DNA from: CAZVLE01 sp964627855
GTDB lineage: Bacteria; Bacillota; Dethiobacteria; DTU022
Reading direction: 5' to 3'
NCBI GenBank assembly: GCA_964627855.1
Contig: CAZVLE010000006.1
Span: 1 to 12,331 of the forward strand
Length of the DNA: 12,331 nt
The first letter of the stretch is position 1; every line of letters starts with the position of its first letter. The notes under the pieces were generated by a model. It saw only the letters and a list, made by a program, of their open reading frames with translations. It searched no databases and was not told where the DNA came from. The position numbers and the translations under genes are program-made. This document shows positions 5,205 to 12,331 of the stretch, piece after piece.

Positions 5205-6320
5205 TTATGATCTTAAGATTTCCCTGGCCACCACGATACGCTGGATCTGATTAGACCCTTCATATATTTGCGGCGCCTTGGCATCACAAAAATAGCGGCA
5301 CAGCGGACAATCGCTGACGCCTGCTTCTTTACCCAGCAAGTCAAGGCAGCGGGTTGCCGTTTCCATGGCCAGATCGGTGCAGAATAACTTGGCCATGGAT
5401 GCCTCTTTAGAACAGCGCCTGCCAACCTCTTTATAGGCGGCAGCCCGGTAAGTCAGCAGTGAAGCGGCCTCGAGGCGGGCAGCAAGGTCAGCCAGGCTAA
5501 AAAGCACAGCCTGCCCCGTTCTCTCTCTCCCTGCTTCCCTTGTTTTAAAGAAAGAGACAGTATAATCCAGACAGGCCCTGGCAATACCCAGCCCCTGGGC
5601 AGCAATGCCGATTCTGCCACCGTCAAGTAAAGACATGGCAATCCTGAAACCTTCCCCCTCTTCCCCCATTCTGTTCGACATGGGCACAAAAAGATCCTCC
5701 ATCTGCAATTCAGTGGTGTGGGAACGGTTCAGGCCCATCTTTTTTTCCGGTGGTCCGGCTGTCAGGCCCGCCATTCCCCTCTCAACGATGAAAGCAGTGA
5801 TTCCCCTTGTGCCAAGGGCCGGATCGATGGTTGCAAATACCGTGTAAAGGTCGGCTTTCCCACCACTGGTGATAAATAGTTTGTTGCCATTAAGGAGATA
5901 GCCACCGTCAACTTTTCTGGCTGTTGTTGCCAGGGAGGCCGCATCTGAACCGGCGCCTGCTTCAGTCAGGGCAAAGGCGCCCAGCATTTCCCCCCCGGCC
6001 AGGCCGGGCAGATACTTTTGTTTTTGCGGTTCACTGCCAAAATAGAGCAGGGGAAAGCTGCCTACAGATGTATGGACCGCTAAAATAACTCCGGTGGAAG
6101 CGCAGACCCTGGAAACTTCCTCGATCATCAGGATATAGGTTAAAAAATCTTCGCCCCTGCCTCCCCATTCGATCGGAATGGGCAAGCCCATGTAACCTCG
6201 TTCAGCCGCTTTCTCAAGATTCTCGGCTGGAAAGTGATCGCCCAGATCAAGGCTCTCTTTGGCAAAAAGGGCAAATTCTTCCTTTTTTATTCTCTGCTTA
6301 TCCGAAAGCGTAAAAGACAT
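5205..6320 (-). CDS. Acyl-CoA dehydrogenase, divergent paralogue
   Basis: A second acyl-CoA dehydrogenase, 371 residues, directly upstream (in transcription) of the one at 4033-5172. It keeps AFALTEAGAGSDAA (115-128), LFITSGGKAD (148-157), MGLNRSHTTEL (195-205) and QIYEGSNQIQR (351-361) with catalytic E354. It departs from the family at two places: the usual RxxFG segment is REAGRERTGQA (261-271), and the usual GGYGYxxDYPxER block is replaced by LGKEAGVSDCPLCRYFCDAK (329-348), which brings a CxxCxxxC cluster (C338, C341, C345). In known enzymes both segments contact FAD across the subunit interface. The N-terminal helix is also shorter than in the neighbour. The ATG at 6318-6320 has only a weak ribosome binding site (AGAG near the start). 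The dehydrogenase family is secure; substrate and activity are not. Confidence 0.88.
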   Translation of the reverse strand: MSFTLSDKQRIKKEEFALFAKESLDLGDHFPAENLEKAAERGYMGLPIPIEWGGRGEDFLTYILMIEEVSRVCASTGVILAVHTSVGSFPLLYFGSEPQKQKYLPGLAGGEMLGAFALTEAGAGSDAASLATTARKVDGGYLLNGNKLFITSGGKADLYTVFATIDPALGTRGITAFIVERGMAGLTAGPPEKKMGLNRSHTTELQMEDLFVPMSNRMGEEGEGFRIAMSLLDGGRIGIAAQGLGIARACLDYTVSFFKTREAGRERTGQAVLFSLADLAARLEAASLLTYRAAAYKEVGRRCSKEASMAKLFCTDLAMETATRCLDLLGKEAGVSDCPLCRYFCDAKAPQIYEGSNQIQRIVVAREILRS

Positions 6321-6353
6321 GTTCTCTGGATCTACCTGCCTTATCCTGTAAAT

Positions 6354-6359
6354 ATTATA
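6354..6359 (-). promoter_or_regulatory. Possible -10 element before the divergent acyl-CoA dehydrogenase
   Basis: The minus strand reads GGTATAATATTT, a perfect TATAAT at 6359-6354 in the 51-bp gap after the thiolase gene and 34 nt before the dehydrogenase ATG. The nearest -35-like hexamer, TTGATT (6379-6374), is only 14 nt away, shorter than the usual 16-18. This is a weak candidate for an internal promoter. Confidence 0.22.
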
Positions 6360-6371
6360 CCTGGATAAAGA

Positions 6372-7553
6372 TTAATCAACCCTGACAATTATTGCTTCAC
6401 CCTGGGCTGCTCCACTGCAGATTGTGGCCAATCCATATCCGCCTCCACGCCGCCGCAGTTCGGCGATCAGGGTCATCAAAATTCTGGCCCCGCTGGCTCC
6501 GATAGGGTGACCAATGGCCACGGCGCCCCCGTTGACATTAACAATCTTTTCTGGCCATCCGCCAAGTTTCATACTGGTTAATGCTACAGAGGCAAAGGCT
6601 TCATTTACTTCGATCAGGGCAATATCATCGATCTTCAGCCCAGCCTTATCAAGAGCTTTGTTTGCTGCCTCGTAGGGAACGGTGGCGATATAACGCGGTT
6701 CTAGCGAAGCTGTGCCCTGCGCCACTATTTGAGCCAGCGGCTGAAGACCCAATTCGCTGCAAATTTCACTTGATGTAAGCACCAGCGCCGCCGCCCCATC
6801 GCTAATCGCCGGAGCATTACCGGCCGTTATCAATCCATCTGGCTCGAATGCAGGCGGCAGAGAAGAAAGCTTTTCAAGGCTAGTATCGGGACGGGGCAGT
6901 TCATCTATCTCAACAACAACAGGTTCTCCCTTGCGCTGTGGCACAGAAACCGGAACTATTTCTTCAGATAAAGTTCCGTTTTCCGTCGCCTTTACTGCCA
7001 ACTGGTGGCTGCGCAGGGCCCAGCGGTCCATTGCATCCCTGGTTATACCATGCTCAGCCGGCACAGCGCTGCCGTGAACACCCATGTGTACATTGTGAAA
7101 GGGGCACCATAACCCGTCGTGAATCATGCCGTCAATTATTTTGCCGTCGCCCATTCTGATTCCACCCCGCAGGCCCTGGGCAAAATAGGGCACAGAACTC
7201 ATGTTTTCCATACCTCCGGCAGCGACAATGGCAGCCTCTCCGCAGCGAATTAATAGATCACCCACATTTACAGCGCGCAAACCCGATGCACAAACCTTGT
7301 TAACAGTTTCCGAAGGCACTGTGAAAGGCAGCCCGGCCTTAACGGTAACCTGCCTGGAAGGAATCTGGCCTGCGCCGGCCTGAACAACCATGCCCATGAG
7401 AACGTTATCAACTTTTTCGTTGGGTATCCTGGCCCTTGTCAGGGCTTCCTTCAGGGCAATCGCGCCCAGTTCTACGGCAGGCACATTCTGTAATGAGCCC
7501 AGGTAGCGGCCAAAAGGAGTCCGTGCGTAACCGACAATCACCGTCTTATTCAT
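6372..7553 (-). CDS. Acetyl-CoA C-acetyltransferase (thiolase)
   Basis: Condenses two acetyl-CoA to acetoacetyl-CoA or performs the reverse thiolytic cleavage. The 393-residue protein has the length of a bacterial biosynthetic-type thiolase. The catalytic set is complete: nucleophile C88 in NKVCASGLRAV, NEAF (317-320), H349 in NGGAVAIGHPIGASGAR (341-357), and C379 in ATICSGAAQGEA (376-387). The ATG at 7551-7553 has a moderate GGGGATGG ribosome binding site. It lies 32 bp after purD, so it is the first gene of the acyl-CoA block and may be reached by read-through from the purine genes. No hydroxyacyl-CoA dehydrogenase or enoyl-CoA hydratase is in the window, so the direction and chain-length preference cannot be told. 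Confidence 0.94.
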   Translation of the reverse strand: MNKTVIVGYARTPFGRYLGSLQNVPAVELGAIALKEALTRARIPNEKVDNVLMGMVVQAGAGQIPSRQVTVKAGLPFTVPSETVNKVCASGLRAVNVGDLLIRCGEAAIVAAGGMENMSSVPYFAQGLRGGIRMGDGKIIDGMIHDGLWCPFHNVHMGVHGSAVPAEHGITRDAMDRWALRSHQLAVKATENGTLSEEIVPVSVPQRKGEPVVVEIDELPRPDTSLEKLSSLPPAFEPDGLITAGNAPAISDGAAALVLTSSEICSELGLQPLAQIVAQGTASLEPRYIATVPYEAANKALDKAGLKIDDIALIEVNEAFASVALTSMKLGGWPEKIVNVNGGAVAIGHPIGASGARILMTLIAELRRRGGGYGLATICSGAAQGEAIIVRVD

Positions 7554-7572
7554 TGATTTACCATCCCCGTGA

Positions 7573-7589
7573 ATAAAAAAGTTTTTTAT
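7573..7589. other. A/T palindrome at the purD-thiolase junction
   Basis: ATAAAAAAGTTTTTTAT is a 17-bp palindrome with a single central base that overlaps the purD TAA stop (7586-7588). The loop is too short and the stem too AT-rich for a normal intrinsic terminator. It marks the boundary between the purine genes and the acyl-CoA genes and could contribute to weak termination or an AT-rich promoter region; neither can be shown. Confidence 0.35.
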
Positions 7590-8860
7590 AAAGCCCTATG
7601 CGCTATATCGCGACGATAATAGCAATCTTTAAATGATATTTTTCCGACAGCGTCGTAAACTCTCTTCAGGGCACCAGGCAAGTCACTGTCCCAGGCTGTT
7701 ACACCGAGAACCCTCCCACCGGCGGTTACAATCTGCTCTTCTTTAAAGGTAGTTCCGGCATGGAATACAGCTACCTTTCCGTTTCCTGCTTCTTCGGCCA
7801 GGTCGATCCCTTCTATGGCATAACCATTATGATAACTTCCCGGGTAACCACCCGAAGCAAGGACCACACAAACGGCGGGATCTTCTTTCCATTGCGGTTC
7901 AAACCCGCTCAGATCACTCATTGCCGCCTTTTCTAAAAGCGGTAAAAGATCGGACTGCATGCGTGGCAGAATGGCCTGAGTTTCAGGATCACCGAAACGC
8001 ACATTGAACTCGAGCACGTTAAATTCTTCTTTGGAAACCATCAGACCGGCGTAGATTACTCCGCGAAATTCAATGCCCTCATCTCTAAAACCGGTTAGCA
8101 AAGGTCGAAATACTTCCTCCTCAGTGCGCTTGGCCAGTGCAGGGGTGTAAACCGGGGCCGGGGAGTATGCTCCCATGCCACCCGTATTGCGACCCCTGTC
8201 GCCTTCACCGATGGCCTTGTGATCCTGTGAAGAGGGCAAGACAACCAGGTTTTTACCGTCGGATACCGCCAGCACAGATACTTCTTCACCGCTGAGACAG
8301 TTCTCGATAATCACCCTGTTACCGGCATCGCCAAAAGCTCTTTCGATCATGATATCGTAAAGGGCCTGCTCCGCTTCCGCCGGTCCGGAAGCGACCGTTA
8401 CACCCTTGCCTGCGGCAAGACCCTCAGCCTTGATTACAACAGATCCGCCATAGAAACGGGCCAAATGGCGACGGGCATCGTCGAAATCATCAAAAACGGT
8501 AAAATCAGCCGTCGGTATACCCCACTGCTTCATCTTACGCTTCGACCAGACCTTGCTGCCCTCCAGCATTGCCCCGTCCCTGCCGGGACCAAATACGGCC
8601 AGGCCGGACTGACGGAAACTGTCGGCCAGGCCCAGCACCAGGGGCGCTTCCGGTCCGACCACAGTCAAGTCTATCTTTTCTTTCAAAGCCCAATCCTTTA
8701 AAGTGTCGATATCATCAGCTGCGATGTCAATACATTCAGCCACCCTTGCGATACCGGCGTTGCCTGGAGCGCAGTATAGATGCTCCAGAAGCGGGCTCTG
8801 GGCCAGCTTCCAGGCCAGGCAATGCTCTCGTCCTCCCCCTCCGACGATTAAAACACGCAT
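7586..8860 (-). CDS. purD: Phosphoribosylamine-glycine ligase (GAR synthetase)
   Basis: Second step of de novo purine synthesis: ATP-dependent joining of glycine to 5-phosphoribosylamine. The protein is 424 residues from the ATG at 8858-8860, the family's normal length. A TTG directly upstream (8861-8863) would add one residue, but the ATG is preferred: it gives the standard beginning MRVLIVGGGGREH and has an AAAGGGTGA ribosome binding site close before it. ATP-grasp features include VVIKAEGLAAGKGVTVA (about 144-160), GDRGRNTGGMGAYSP and EFNVRFGDPETQ, which carries metal-binding acidic and Asn residues. It is the last gene of the purM-N-H-D run, 86 bp after purH, and is followed by the thiolase gene. 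Confidence 0.96.
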   Translation of the reverse strand: MRVLIVGGGGREHCLAWKLAQSPLLEHLYCAPGNAGIARVAECIDIAADDIDTLKDWALKEKIDLTVVGPEAPLVLGLADSFRQSGLAVFGPGRDGAMLEGSKVWSKRKMKQWGIPTADFTVFDDFDDARRHLARFYGGSVVIKAEGLAAGKGVTVASGPAEAEQALYDIMIERAFGDAGNRVIIENCLSGEEVSVLAVSDGKNLVVLPSSQDHKAIGEGDRGRNTGGMGAYSPAPVYTPALAKRTEEEVFRPLLTGFRDEGIEFRGVIYAGLMVSKEEFNVLEFNVRFGDPETQAILPRMQSDLLPLLEKAAMSDLSGFEPQWKEDPAVCVVLASGGYPGSYHNGYAIEGIDLAEEAGNGKVAVFHAGTTFKEEQIVTAGGRVLGVTAWDSDLPGALKRVYDAVGKISFKDCYYRRDIAHRAL

Positions 8861-8946
8861 CAAATCACCCTTTCTTTCAGCGATACACTTCCCGCCTAAA
8901 CCTCTCTTGCAGGTCGGCTCTGATAAATTTCTTTACACGACAACCG

Positions 8947-10494
8947 TCAGTGTTTGAAATAGCGTCGACCGGTGAAAATCATGGCCATATTATGACGGTT
9001 GCAGGCCTCGATCGATTCGTCATCCTTCAATGAACCGCCCGGTTGAACAATGGCCGTAACTCCGGCTTTAGCTGCCTCCTCTACCGTGTCGGAAAAGGGG
9101 AAAAATGCGTCCGAGCCCAAAACCGCACCTCTGGCCTTACCTGCAGCCTGCCTGATGGCCAGACGGGCTGCCCCTATTCGGCTCATCTGTCCGGCCCCGA
9201 TCCCGAAAGCCTGCCCCCTGCCGGCTATCACTATGGCATTGGAACGCACATGCTTGACCACGCGCTGGGCAAAGGTCAGCATGGCCCACTCCTCTTTCGA
9301 TGGTTCACGGTCGGTCACCACCCGACCCGCTGCCAGATCGATTCTTTCCCGGTCGATGCTTTGCAGCAACACTCCCCCTGCCACTTTCTTAAGATCATAG
9401 CCCTTAACTTCCCTGCTCTCAGGAGAGATTTCCAGGAGGCGAATATCTTTCTTCGCTCCCAACACGGCAAGCGCTTCTTCATCGAATGAAGGTGCCGCAA
9501 TTACCTCTAAAAATATTTTACTCATTTCTGAGGCTGTTTTTCCGTCCAGGGGCCGGTTCAGGGCTACCACACCACCAAAAATAGCCTCCGGATCGCCCTC
9601 ATAGGCCAGCCGGTAGGACTCTAAAAGACTGGCGGCAGAGCCTACACCGCAGGGGTTGGCATGTTTTACCGCCACGGCCACAGGTTGCTCAAACTCTAGA
9701 ACCAGTTCCCAGGCCGCATGCAAATCATTAAGGTTGTTAAAAGAAAGCTCCTTACCCTGCAGCTGCTTCGCTGCCGCCAATCCCTGTAAAGGCTTTGTTA
9801 CGGCATAAAAAGCGGCGCTCTGCTGGGGATTTTCCCCGTAACGAAGATCCTGCAGCTTACTGTAGCTGAGGCTCAGTCGCCCGGGGTATTCTTCCACATT
9901 TGCCTCAGGCAGGGCCTTGAAATAGGAGGCAATAGCGGCATCATAAGCAGCAGTGTGGTTAAAGGCCTCGGCGGCCAGGTTAAAACGTGTTTCACTACTG
10001 ACAGTTCCCCGCTCTTCGAGTTCCCCGATTAGTGCGCCGTAACGATGGGGGTTGACAACCACGGCTACATAACTGTGATTTTTCGCAGCAGCGCGCACCA
10101 TGGTCGGTCCACCAATATCGATATTTTCCAGGGCGGTATCATGGTTGATATCAAGGCGGGTGATGGCTTCTTCGAAGGGGTATAAATTTACTACAACCAG
10201 TTCAAAGGGAACGATCGCGTACTCTTCAAGGGTTTTACGCTGCTCGGGAAGATCCTGGCGGGCCAGGATGGCGGCGTGAATCAGCGGGTGGAGGGTTTTA
10301 ACCCTGCCGCTTAATATTTCCGGAAAACCGGTAACGGTGGAAACATCTGTTACGGCCAGCCCGGCCTCGCGCAGGGTGCGGGCAGTCCCACCGGTGGAGA
10401 CAATTTCAAAACCGCGGTTAATCAGGGCTGCGGCAAAATCAACTATACCACTCTTATCCGATACACTAATCAGCGCTCTCCTGGATCTCGTCAA
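8947..10494 (-). CDS. purH: Bifunctional AICAR formyltransferase / IMP cyclohydrolase
   Basis: Catalyses the last two steps to IMP. I place the start at the TTG at 10494-10492, giving 515 residues beginning MTRSRRALISVSDKSG: an AAGGTG ribosome binding site lies 8 nt before it, whereas an upstream TTG at 10518 has none and would add eight residues not usual in the family. The N-terminal cyclohydrolase domain shows STGGTARTL, GRVKTLHP (about 63-70) and NIDIGGPTMVRAAAKNH. The C-terminal transformylase domain shows DLRYGENPQQ (about 216-225) and the catalytic KHANPCG (277-283), ending FTGRRYFKH. The start lies inside purN (overlap 29 bp), pointing to translational coupling. The HAAILAR stretch after KTLHP varies between species and is not worrying. 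Confidence 0.95.
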   Translation of the reverse strand: MTRSRRALISVSDKSGIVDFAAALINRGFEIVSTGGTARTLREAGLAVTDVSTVTGFPEILSGRVKTLHPLIHAAILARQDLPEQRKTLEEYAIVPFELVVVNLYPFEEAITRLDINHDTALENIDIGGPTMVRAAAKNHSYVAVVVNPHRYGALIGELEERGTVSSETRFNLAAEAFNHTAAYDAAIASYFKALPEANVEEYPGRLSLSYSKLQDLRYGENPQQSAAFYAVTKPLQGLAAAKQLQGKELSFNNLNDLHAAWELVLEFEQPVAVAVKHANPCGVGSAASLLESYRLAYEGDPEAIFGGVVALNRPLDGKTASEMSKIFLEVIAAPSFDEEALAVLGAKKDIRLLEISPESREVKGYDLKKVAGGVLLQSIDRERIDLAAGRVVTDREPSKEEWAMLTFAQRVVKHVRSNAIVIAGRGQAFGIGAGQMSRIGAARLAIRQAAGKARGAVLGSDAFFPFSDTVEEAAKAGVTAIVQPGGSLKDDESIEACNRHNMAMIFTGRRYFKH

Positions 10495-11092
10495 CGATAA
10501 AACACCTTCTTCCCTCAACTTTTAAACAGCCGCGGCAAAAAAGATCAATCGCCGTCGGATAAAGGCGATATTCTAAGGCATGAATTCTCTCATGTAGAGT
10601 AGCAGCAGTGTCCTGCTGAATAACAGGCACTGCTTCCTGCAAAATAATAGGGCCGCTATCCAGACCTTCATCGACAAAGTGAACGGTACACCCGCTAACT
10701 TTAACGCCATATTGCAGAGCCTGCTCAACCCCGTCGACCCCGGGGAATGCCGGTAGCAGGGAAGGATGAATATTCATGATTTGCAGCGGAAAGACTTCGA
10801 CAAAACTGGAAGACAACAGCCGCATAAATCCGGCCAAAACAACCAGTTCGACCTCCGCCGCTTTTAATTCCCTTATCAGGGCTCGATCATATTCTTCGCG
10901 GCTTCCGTAGAGTGAAGGATCTAAAAAAAGGGCCCTGATCCCACGTTTTTCAGCCCTTTTTAATGCCTCTGCTTCTGCCTGGTCACTGATAACCAGGACC
11001 ACTTCTGCAGCGATTTCTTTCACCTCTGCAGCCTCGAGGATCGCTTCAAGATTAGTTCCCCGCCCTGAAGCGAGCACTGCTATTTGCTTCAT
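10466..11092 (-). CDS. purN: Phosphoribosylglycinamide formyltransferase (GAR transformylase)
   Basis: Third step of purine synthesis: transfers a formyl group from 10-formyltetrahydrofolate to glycinamide ribonucleotide. The 208-residue protein has ASGRGTNLEAIL (8-19) for phosphate binding, the catalytic NIHPSLLP (107-114; N107, H109) and D145 in DEGLDSGPIILQ (141-152), matching the Asn-His-Asp triad of the family. The ATG at 11090-11092 has a GGGAGGAA ribosome binding site. Its 3' end overlaps the purH start. A 177-bp gap with a 72-bp repeat separates it from purM, the widest gap in the purine run. Confidence 0.96.
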   Translation of the reverse strand: MKQIAVLASGRGTNLEAILEAAEVKEIAAEVVLVISDQAEAEALKRAEKRGIRALFLDPSLYGSREEYDRALIRELKAAEVELVVLAGFMRLLSSSFVEVFPLQIMNIHPSLLPAFPGVDGVEQALQYGVKVSGCTVHFVDEGLDSGPIILQEAVPVIQQDTAATLHERIHALEYRLYPTAIDLFCRGCLKVEGRRCFIVDEIQESAD

Positions 11093-11269
11093 CTCCTGGT
11101 TCCTCCCGGCCCGGTGTTTAGATAATTATTACAAAACGCGTAACTGCTCAGCCTGGAATATGACAATGATGATTGCCCGTTCCAAGGTATCCGCGCTGCC
11201 CATAAATTCGTAGTGCTGAGCAGCAAAAAAAGCTAAATTTATGTTTACCTTACTAAAATAATTCTCCCC
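11093..11269. other. 177-bp purM-purN intergenic gap
   Basis: Holds the second copy of the 72-bp repeat and otherwise AT-rich sequence. No open reading frame, clear promoter or intrinsic terminator is visible on the minus strand. A TTGTCA hexamer inside the repeat resembles a -35 box but has no good -10 partner at the right distance. Confidence 0.6.
11141..11223 (+). repeat. 72-bp intergenic repeat, copy B, with 9-bp inverted ends
   Basis: Positions 11141-11212 match 646-717 with three mismatches. This copy is bounded by perfect 9-bp inverted repeats CTGCTCAGC (11144-11152) and GCTGAGCAG (11215-11223), which define an 80-bp unit. The interior can fold further through TGGAA/TTCCA with CAAT/ATTG nested inside. 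It lacks the inverted half copy seen next to copy A. Inverted ends and intergenic placement would fit a MITE-like element, or equally a structured RNA domain in the purM-purN transcript. Confidence 0.75.
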
Positions 11270-12316
11270 TTATCTCTCTAAACCCTTTAAACTGACTCCT
11301 TTTTGCCCTTTCTTGATCGTCCCAATCTTATAGGCAGACAGGTCAGTGGCTGCAAAATGTTCAATCAGCTTTTCCGACTCCCCGGCCGAAACAATCAGAC
11401 AATAACCGATGCCCATATTAAAGGCCCTGAATAATTCGTCGCGACGGACCGGGCCAAGCCCGCCGATCAGTTCAAATATTGGCGGTACCGGCCAACCGGC
11501 CGGATCTATTTCAGCCTGCAGGCCGGCAGGAAGGATGCGCGGCAGGTTGCCGGGCAGGCCACCGCCGGTAATATTGGCCATGCCCCTGATATTAAAAAGC
11601 TTTAGCGCTTCGAGCACCGGCTTAACATAAATTATAGTCGGCCTGAGCATTTCCTCGGCCAGGGTGACACCAAAGCCAGGCTGTAGTTCCGCCAGGGAGA
11701 GACCGGCCTCTTCAAGTAATACTTTTCTGGCCAGTGAATAACCGTTGCTGTGCAGACCGCTTGCAGCAAGCCCAATTACAACATCTCCCTCAACAATTGA
11801 TGAACCGTCTATTATTGCTTCCCGATCGACAATTCCGACAGCAAAACCGGCCAGGTCATATTCTCCGGGCGGATAAAACCCGGGCATTTCAGCTGTTTCA
11901 CCACCCAGCAAAGCGCAGCCGGCCTGACGGCAACCCTCGGCCACACCACTGACTATTTCAGCAACCCAAGCCGGTTCTAACTTACCCACCGCCAGGTAGT
12001 CGAGAAAGAAAAGCGGCTCAGCGCCCTGAACCAAAATATCATTAACACACATGGCCACGCAGTCAATCCCAACCGTATCATGTTTTTCGGCCGCAAAGGC
12101 AATCTTCAGCTTTGTACCAACGCCGTCGCAGCCGGCCACGAGTACCGGTTCCTTTAAGCCTTTCAAATTGGGGGCAAAAAGCCCGCCAAAACCGCCCAGG
12201 CCCTGCAAAACTTCGGGGCGGAAGGTTGAGTGGGCCATTTTCTTGATTCTCTCCACGGCCTCTTCCCCCGCTTCGATATCGACGCCGGCCTTCTTATAAT
12301 CCATTTCTTCGCTCAC
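11270..12316 (-). CDS. purM: Phosphoribosylformylglycinamidine cyclo-ligase (AIR synthetase)
   Basis: Fifth step of purine synthesis: ATP-dependent ring closure of FGAM to AIR. Family motifs are present: GVDIEAGEEAV (11-21), DGVGTKLKIAF (64-74), LLGGETAEMPGFY (136-148), SGLHSNGYSLAR (186-197), ITGGGLPGNLPRILP (249-263) and FNMGIGYCLIV (299-309). The given start is GTG at 12314-12316, giving 348 residues whose MSEEMDYKKAGVDI aligns with the Bacillus protein start. An ATG at 12302-12304 (344 residues) is an equal candidate, because a GAGGTGA ribosome binding site lies about 8 nt before it; a GGGGGTGGG stretch serves the GTG. Only 15 bp remain before the right edge; by analogy with other Bacillota, purF may lie just beyond. 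The stop is TAA at 11270-11272. Confidence 0.95.
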   Translation of the reverse strand: MSEEMDYKKAGVDIEAGEEAVERIKKMAHSTFRPEVLQGLGGFGGLFAPNLKGLKEPVLVAGCDGVGTKLKIAFAAEKHDTVGIDCVAMCVNDILVQGAEPLFFLDYLAVGKLEPAWVAEIVSGVAEGCRQAGCALLGGETAEMPGFYPPGEYDLAGFAVGIVDREAIIDGSSIVEGDVVIGLAASGLHSNGYSLARKVLLEEAGLSLAELQPGFGVTLAEEMLRPTIIYVKPVLEALKLFNIRGMANITGGGLPGNLPRILPAGLQAEIDPAGWPVPPIFELIGGLGPVRRDELFRAFNMGIGYCLIVSAGESEKLIEHFAATDLSAYKIGTIKKGQKGVSLKGLER

Positions 12317-12331
12317 CTCAAACCCACCCCC

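Noticed and set aside
8465..9033. Overlapping plus-strand open frames across purD and the purD-purH gap
   Set aside because: These are antisense shadows of purD and purH in GC-rich sequence; no family resemblance is seen.
8947..10494. HAAILAR after KTLHP in PurH as a possible active-site change
   Set aside because: The position varies in known proteins (HGGLL, HAGIL and similar); the catalytic Lys and the formyltransferase KHANPCG are intact.
11150..11230. Intrinsic terminator: inverted repeat followed by AAAAAAA on the plus strand
   Set aside because: The homopolymer would be A-rich after the stem on the plus strand and precedes the stem on the transcribed minus strand, so it has the wrong polarity for a terminator.
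11093..11269. Purine riboswitch or PurR box upstream of purN
   Set aside because: The characteristic purine-aptamer loop and P1 features are not seen, and the gap is explained mostly by the 72-bp repeat, of which another copy sits beside the mutase gene with no link to purines.

Overview
The window is a run of bacterial genes that all lie on the minus strand, so transcription goes from high to low coordinates. It joins two functional blocks. The first, at the right, is the end of a de novo purine operon: purM, purN, purH, purD. The second, further left, is an acyl-CoA and methylmalonyl-CoA block: thiolase, two acyl-CoA dehydrogenases, a CobA-type cobalamin adenosyltransferase, the MeaB GTPase, the methylmalonyl-CoA mutase catalytic subunit, and the start of the separate B12-binding mutase subunit, which is cut by the left edge. 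No plus-strand gene is convincing.

The order purM-N-H-D matches the pur operon of Bacillota such as Bacillus subtilis. The strong GGGAGGG-type ribosome binding sites, the moderate base composition, and the two-polypeptide mutase with its own meaB and adenosyltransferase would fit an anaerobic, possibly syntrophic or propionate/fatty-acid-metabolising member of the Clostridia in the broad sense. This assignment is inferred from gene content and order only.

Region by region: 11270-12316 is purM. 11093-11269 is a gap holding one copy of a 72-bp structured repeat. 7586-11092 is purN-purH-purD, with purH starting inside purN. 6372-7553 is the thiolase, only 32 bp after purD. 5205-6320 and 4033-5172 are two tandem acyl-CoA dehydrogenases. 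3432-3965 (cobA), 2454-3419 (meaB) and 789-2453 (mutase large subunit) are almost contiguous. 156-788 is a 633-bp gap without a gene, filled with repeats: four GTAG-plus-hairpin REP-like elements and a second copy of the 72-bp repeat, which here forms a long hairpin with an inverted half copy. 1-155 is the start of the B12-binding subunit.

The genes of the left block fit together. Thiolase and acyl-CoA dehydrogenases act in acyl-CoA breakdown or synthesis. CobA makes adenosylcobalamin, MeaB guards its loading, and the mutase interconverts methylmalonyl-CoA and succinyl-CoA. The coding content belongs to well-known families. The parts least explained are the two intergenic repeat families, the placement of the REP-like array between the two mutase subunit genes, and the altered FAD-site motifs in the second acyl-CoA dehydrogenase.
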